Source: Trachelipus rathkii
Taxonomy: Eukaryota > Arthropoda > Malacostraca > Isopoda > Trachelipodidae
Length of the DNA: 22,688 nucleotides
Reading direction: 5' to 3'
NCBI GenBank assembly: GCA_015478945.1
Contig: JABUQX010041904.1
Coordinates: forward strand, 1 to 22,688
The position numbers and the translations under genes are program-made. Each line of letters opens with the position of its first letter. Positions within the stretch are counted from its first letter, which is position 1. The notes below the pieces were generated by a model that was not told where the DNA came from, ran no database searches, and saw only the letters and a list, made by a program, of their open reading frames with translations. Positions 19,765 to 22,688 of the stretch are shown here, piece after piece.

Positions 19765-19845
19765 TAACCCGATACCACTAAGAATGGATCTCCGACGTAC
19801 CCGGTGAATCCACTTCTAAAGTCTGCATTTAAATTATATAGACTT

Positions 19846-19860
19846 GCTCGGCGCAACCAA
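19846..19860 (+). repeat. 15-bp direct repeat, left copy
   Basis: GCTCGGCGCAACCAA, matching GCTCGGCGCAGCCAA at 20231-20245 in 14 of 15 positions, same orientation, 385 bp apart. The pair brackets the minus-strand open fragment. Confidence 0.7.
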
Positions 19861-19899
19861 TAATAAAAAGATTGCGACAGATATTGGAAACACGCTTTA

Positions 19900-20202
19900 T
19901 CAACCTGCAACAGCCACTGATAGCTGACGATGGCTATGCTCCAAGCACAGATTGTAAGCTAACCACGAAGAAGAAGAGATAAGAGACATAACACATAGAC
20001 CTTGCTGCACAACGTTCATGGCAGTCTGGCTTGAAATGTCATTGAGACATACATACAATATCCACTCTTCAACAGAATCACACCAAGGAACCTCATGATA
20101 AAACGAAGAGACAGTCATCTCACCGCGTGCAAAAGATAATTCAACCATTTGCAATCTTGAAAGAGGAATGAGCTCTAACAAAAACAGGGAGATGCTGCGC
20201 TA
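19900..20202 (-). CDS. Open reading fragment, unknown; possibly transposon-derived
   Basis: On the minus strand the frame is open stop to stop for about 100 codons. It has no ATG near its start; the first Met begins MVELSFARGEM about ten codons inside. Composition looks more like protein than most frames here: it contains PWCDSVEEWILYV, LNDISSQTAMNVVQQGLC and a Ser-rich SLISSSSWLAYNLC segment. A pyrimidine-rich acceptor-like site, CCTGTTTTTGTTAG, lies at its 5' end, so it could be an exon from about 20176. It ends at a TGA at 19902-19900. No domain is recognised. It is bracketed by 15-bp direct repeats (19846-19860 and 20231-20245), which hints at a mobile origin without proving it. Confidence 0.25.
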
Positions 20203-20230
20203 CCAGAATGAGAATCTCTTTCACTATGAG

Positions 20231-20245
20231 GCTCGGCGCAGCCAA
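20231..20245 (+). repeat. 15-bp direct repeat, right copy
   Basis: GCTCGGCGCAGCCAA; see the left copy at 19846-19860. It is followed by AAAAGGGCCAAAG, which shares the word GCCAAAAAG with the arm of the 30-bp palindrome 480 bp upstream. Confidence 0.7.
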
Positions 20246-20350
20246 AAAGGGCCAAAGTTTCCCATTAATTATCAAATGCTTGCAAGCAAATATTTATCAC
20301 CCCCCTCAATCATCGATAGCCCAGCTTTTTAGTGTATGGTGGGAGTAAAC

Positions 20351-20430
20351 TAGAGGTCTACCGAAATTCGTCCGGCCGAAAATGTAAAATTTTTTCACCG
20401 TTTGCGGTTTCCGAGCCGAAACCGGAAATA
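20351..20430 (+). mobile_element. One end of a second hAT-type element (CCGAAA family)
   Basis: Starts TAGAGGTCTACCGAAATTCG and continues with clustered CCGAAA/TTTCGG-type words: GGCCGAAAATG, CACCGTTTGCGGTTTCC and GAGCCGAAACCGG up to about 20430. A TAGAGGTG-like terminus followed by repeated CCGAAA motifs is characteristic of one branch of animal hAT elements, from general knowledge. It is unlike the CAGCGGTCTCC end at 4099, so a different family. The matching opposite end was not found in the window, so the copy is truncated, too decayed, or extends past the window. Target-site duplication cannot be assessed. Confidence 0.55.
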
Positions 20431-20584
20431 CATATCAAGTGAAAAGTTTGTTGAAGGATTTATTTTACTAACCTAGACTCATCTTTAACAAAATATAGTA
20501 GCCTGTGTAGCATTCCAACACATGCTCCATTTTGCATGAGCATGCTTAGCCTTTGGTAACTGATGTAAGTATTGACGAAGCCCA

Positions 20585-20660
20585 GGGAGCCTTTGTTGAA
20601 CTTGGCATGATCATGTTTGGTGATTGGTTCATTGGCATGACTGGCACAGTTTCAGTCATG
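20585..20660 (+). repeat. Diverged repeat unit A
   Basis: CATGTTTGGTGATTGGTTCA, then TTGGCATGACTGGCACA and a CATGTGGCTTCTAC end, align with 20899-20986 at an offset of 314 bp. Preceding words (CGAAGCCCAGGGAGCC against CGAGCCCATCTCCCA) also align. Probably two insertions or a tandem duplication of one repeat family. Confidence 0.5.
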
Positions 20661-20837
20661 TGGCTTCTACTTTTATTCTAATATTCCTAATTCTCACTCG
20701 AAAGGGGTCCGGTCGTGCACAAGTACTGCGAGACTGGCCTAACAAGCTGTTGTACAGTACTTAACTTCCCTGCTCTGAAACGTGACATTGCAATTGTTGT
20801 ACCTAGATCTTAATTTGGTTTTTCTTGCGTCCATCCA

Positions 20838-20986
20838 CGATTGCCAACTTGTGTTCACGCCAAATCTTTTTCTTGTTTACAAAGAAACTCGAGCCCATCT
20901 CCCATTCATTGTCGATTTCATTAGCATGTTTTGGTGATTGTTCTATTAGCTTGACTCGGACAATCTCGATAGGCCCATGTGTCTAC
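20838..20986 (+). repeat. Diverged repeat unit B
   Basis: The right half (20899-20986: TAGCATGTTTTGGTGATTG, TTAGCTTGACTCGGACA, CATGTGTCTAC) matches unit A. The left half (20838-20912: ATTGCC, AAATCTTTTTCTTG, AAACTCGAGCCCA, TCCCATTCAT) matches 9770-9845. This joins the three segments into one dispersed family. No coding capacity seen. Confidence 0.5.
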
Positions 20987-21780
20987 GTCCTCTATCTAAG
21001 TTCTGAAGTTATTCTATTACATACTACATAAATTTGAATTCATTTTTGGGCAAGTAGTTCAAAATTGATAGGAAATAAATAATATATGCAATGGAGTACA
21101 CAGTATTTCCAACCGCTGGAAGCCAGTGACCAGTTTAAAGAAAATAACTGACTCTCGTTTGAATATGTAGCTGTCCATATTATATATCTGTAGTAAATGA
21201 AATCTGATCGGCCTTAACCCGAATACTGCTGATCTCAAGTTACTTATGATTGCGTAAAACAACTCGCTACACAATGAGAGACGAAAATTGAGTGGTGTGT
21301 TCAAGATGACAATAAGTTTTATTGAATCCCAGCCTCTTCAATTGATTGGTGAGGCCTATTAGAGCGAGTCAAATTTAATAGCGTTCCTGATAAAATCTGT
21401 ATTTGGGTCATTGATATAAAAATCTTTTCGGATAGAAATTTCCTCAAGACCACATGTTCACCAACTTGAATCTGTCGCATATTTGGGGGTCCCTGTTCTA
21501 GAAAATACAGGTCTCTCTCTCCCTTTTACTATCCAAAATTTTTATTTCAGATATGCTCTTCGTGATATTTCCAATAGCTTATGAAAGAGTGTGTGTATTA
21601 AAATGTTTAGTGTACTTACCTATGTCGACACTTCCAATGGTCATATCAGACTATAACCAGCTTTCATTTCATTGAAATAAAAATCTTTTACAAATGATGG
21701 CATTCTAAAACAATTTTGTAAAATAATTTGAAAATCTGCAATCATAATAATACAAATCTTTATCAAAATTCTGTTAAATA
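20987..21780. other. Unassigned non-coding DNA
   Basis: A plus-strand acceptor-like site (pyrimidine tract ending TTTATTTCAG at 21550) is followed by about 40 open codons. On the minus strand a 25-bp ATG-containing segment ends at CATAG|GTAAGT (donor at 21619-21618). The two overlap on opposite strands, so at most one can be real, and neither has further support. A minus-strand frame at 21059-21304 has no motif. Confidence 0.4.
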
Positions 21781-21985
21781 TCTTAGATATATATATATAT
21801 ATATATAATATTAAAAATAAATATATTAATATATATACTAAGCTAGGTATATAGAGATATATATATATAATATTTATATATAATATATATATTATATATA
21901 TATATATCTATATATATATATATAATATAAATATATATATATAATATATATATATATAATATATAATCATATATATATAGTAAAA
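21781..21985. repeat. TA-dinucleotide tract
   Basis: Among the purest TATATA tracts of the window, with a few TCTATA and AATAAATATA interruptions. Confidence 0.92.
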
Positions 21986-22688
21986 TCTCAGAACATGTGT
22001 GCCGCATCTAAAAATTATATCTAATGCGCTTGAAAAATAATAGTAAATGACAAAGAACTAGTAAGTTATGAAACACATTATTTCACAATATCATTCTCTT
22101 TTCCACTATGCGGTTACGAAATCTATTAAAGTACGATGCACGAGATTGGTCTCGCGTTGTATTGTCAAAAACAGCGCAAAAGATGAGAATAAATCTGCCA
22201 CCAAAAGTAAGGAAGTTTCCTAATTCTGAAGCTAAGCTCGCTAACTTCCAGTGCGTATGCACCGAGAATTAAGCAACATCGCTCAAACAGCAAAAATAGC
22301 CACAAACCAAGATGTGGCTGGTAGTCCTTTGTTTGAGATATTTTCATTCTAAGTAATAGCTTAAATCACATTCTTAGAAATTGATAAAACTCTATCAGCA
22401 ATAAGTTGTCAATTTTGGATTTTTCAATTTTCCTGATGTATCTCTTATATTTTTTTCCATTAACTTAGTTAACAAAAAATACGCTTTCAAAATATTGTAA
22501 CAAGCAACAGGGAAAATTTTAAAGACACGCTTTTCAATTAATCATAGCCATACAACACAAATGAAAAAATAGGATAACAGTTTATACATGAAAAATAGCA
22601 AAATGTAAAGATTATACGTTTAGAGTTAAGGACGATTGCATCAGAGGGTTGGGTTTTTTCTGGGTCAAGGCGTTTGGCAATGAGTGGG
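21986..22688. other. Unassigned non-coding DNA
   Basis: Ordinary AT-rich sequence. One 60-codon minus-strand frame (22165-22347) with a hydrophobic middle (LWLFLLFERCCLILGAY) but no splice or motif support. I see no gene, RNA or transposon end. Confidence 0.5.

Noticed and set aside
1..22688. CRISPR arrays, bacterial operons, phage or organellar genes
   Set aside because: No regular spacer-repeat array, ribosome-binding sites, long frames or rRNA/tRNA clusters; splice signals and transposon types are eukaryotic.

Overview
This is a gene-poor, AT-rich stretch of a eukaryotic nuclear genome. No long open frame exists: the longest is about 134 codons and is low-complexity. Many long TA-dinucleotide tracts (about 1.63-2.40, 8.29-8.56, 10.08-10.28, 11.96-13.02, 16.31-16.59, 18.63-19.02, 19.29-19.51 and 21.78-21.98 kb) divide it into islands. 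Canonical GT/AG splice signals, GA and CA microsatellites, non-LTR retrotransposon relics and hAT-type DNA-transposon ends fit an invertebrate. A decapod crustacean is my best guess, but only a weak one. Nothing looks bacterial, plasmid, phage or organellar.

Layout. 1-1620: unassigned AT-rich DNA with one short basic open frame ending at a good splice donor. 1.63-2.40 kb: TA block. 2.74-3.02 kb: decayed C-terminus of a non-LTR retrotransposon protein on the minus strand (MLRWFGHV and VNECLNE motifs). 3.09-3.21 kb: four degenerate 31-bp tandem units. 3.33-3.65 kb: three tight dyads, then a possible first coding exon on the plus strand with a mitochondrial-presequence-like peptide and a GTAAGT donor. 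3.78-4.10 kb: a roughly 320-bp non-autonomous hAT element. 4.85-7.75 kb: about 3 kb of marked C-over-G strand asymmetry. 7.75-7.84 kb: a repeat that recurs inverted at 14.72 kb. 9.99-10.08 kb: a reverse-transcriptase fragment (FADD motif, minus strand). 16.6-18.6 kb: a more CpG- and GC-containing stretch with two candidate minus-strand exons (17184-17220 and 18467-18594). 19.73-20.25 kb: a perfect 30-bp palindrome, then a minus-strand open fragment bracketed by 15-bp direct repeats. 20.35 kb: one end of a second, different hAT element, followed by two copies of a diverged repeat with a third relative near 9.8 kb. The rest is unassigned.

No pathway or operon can be described. The only possible host-gene content is isolated candidate exons, each resting on splice motifs and short open frames. 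The firm content is repeats and transposon relics. I did not find a convincing new biological system. The most useful leads are the 3541-3647 exon, the 17184-18594 minus-strand exon pair, the 30-bp palindrome and the inverted 7.75/14.72 kb repeat pair.
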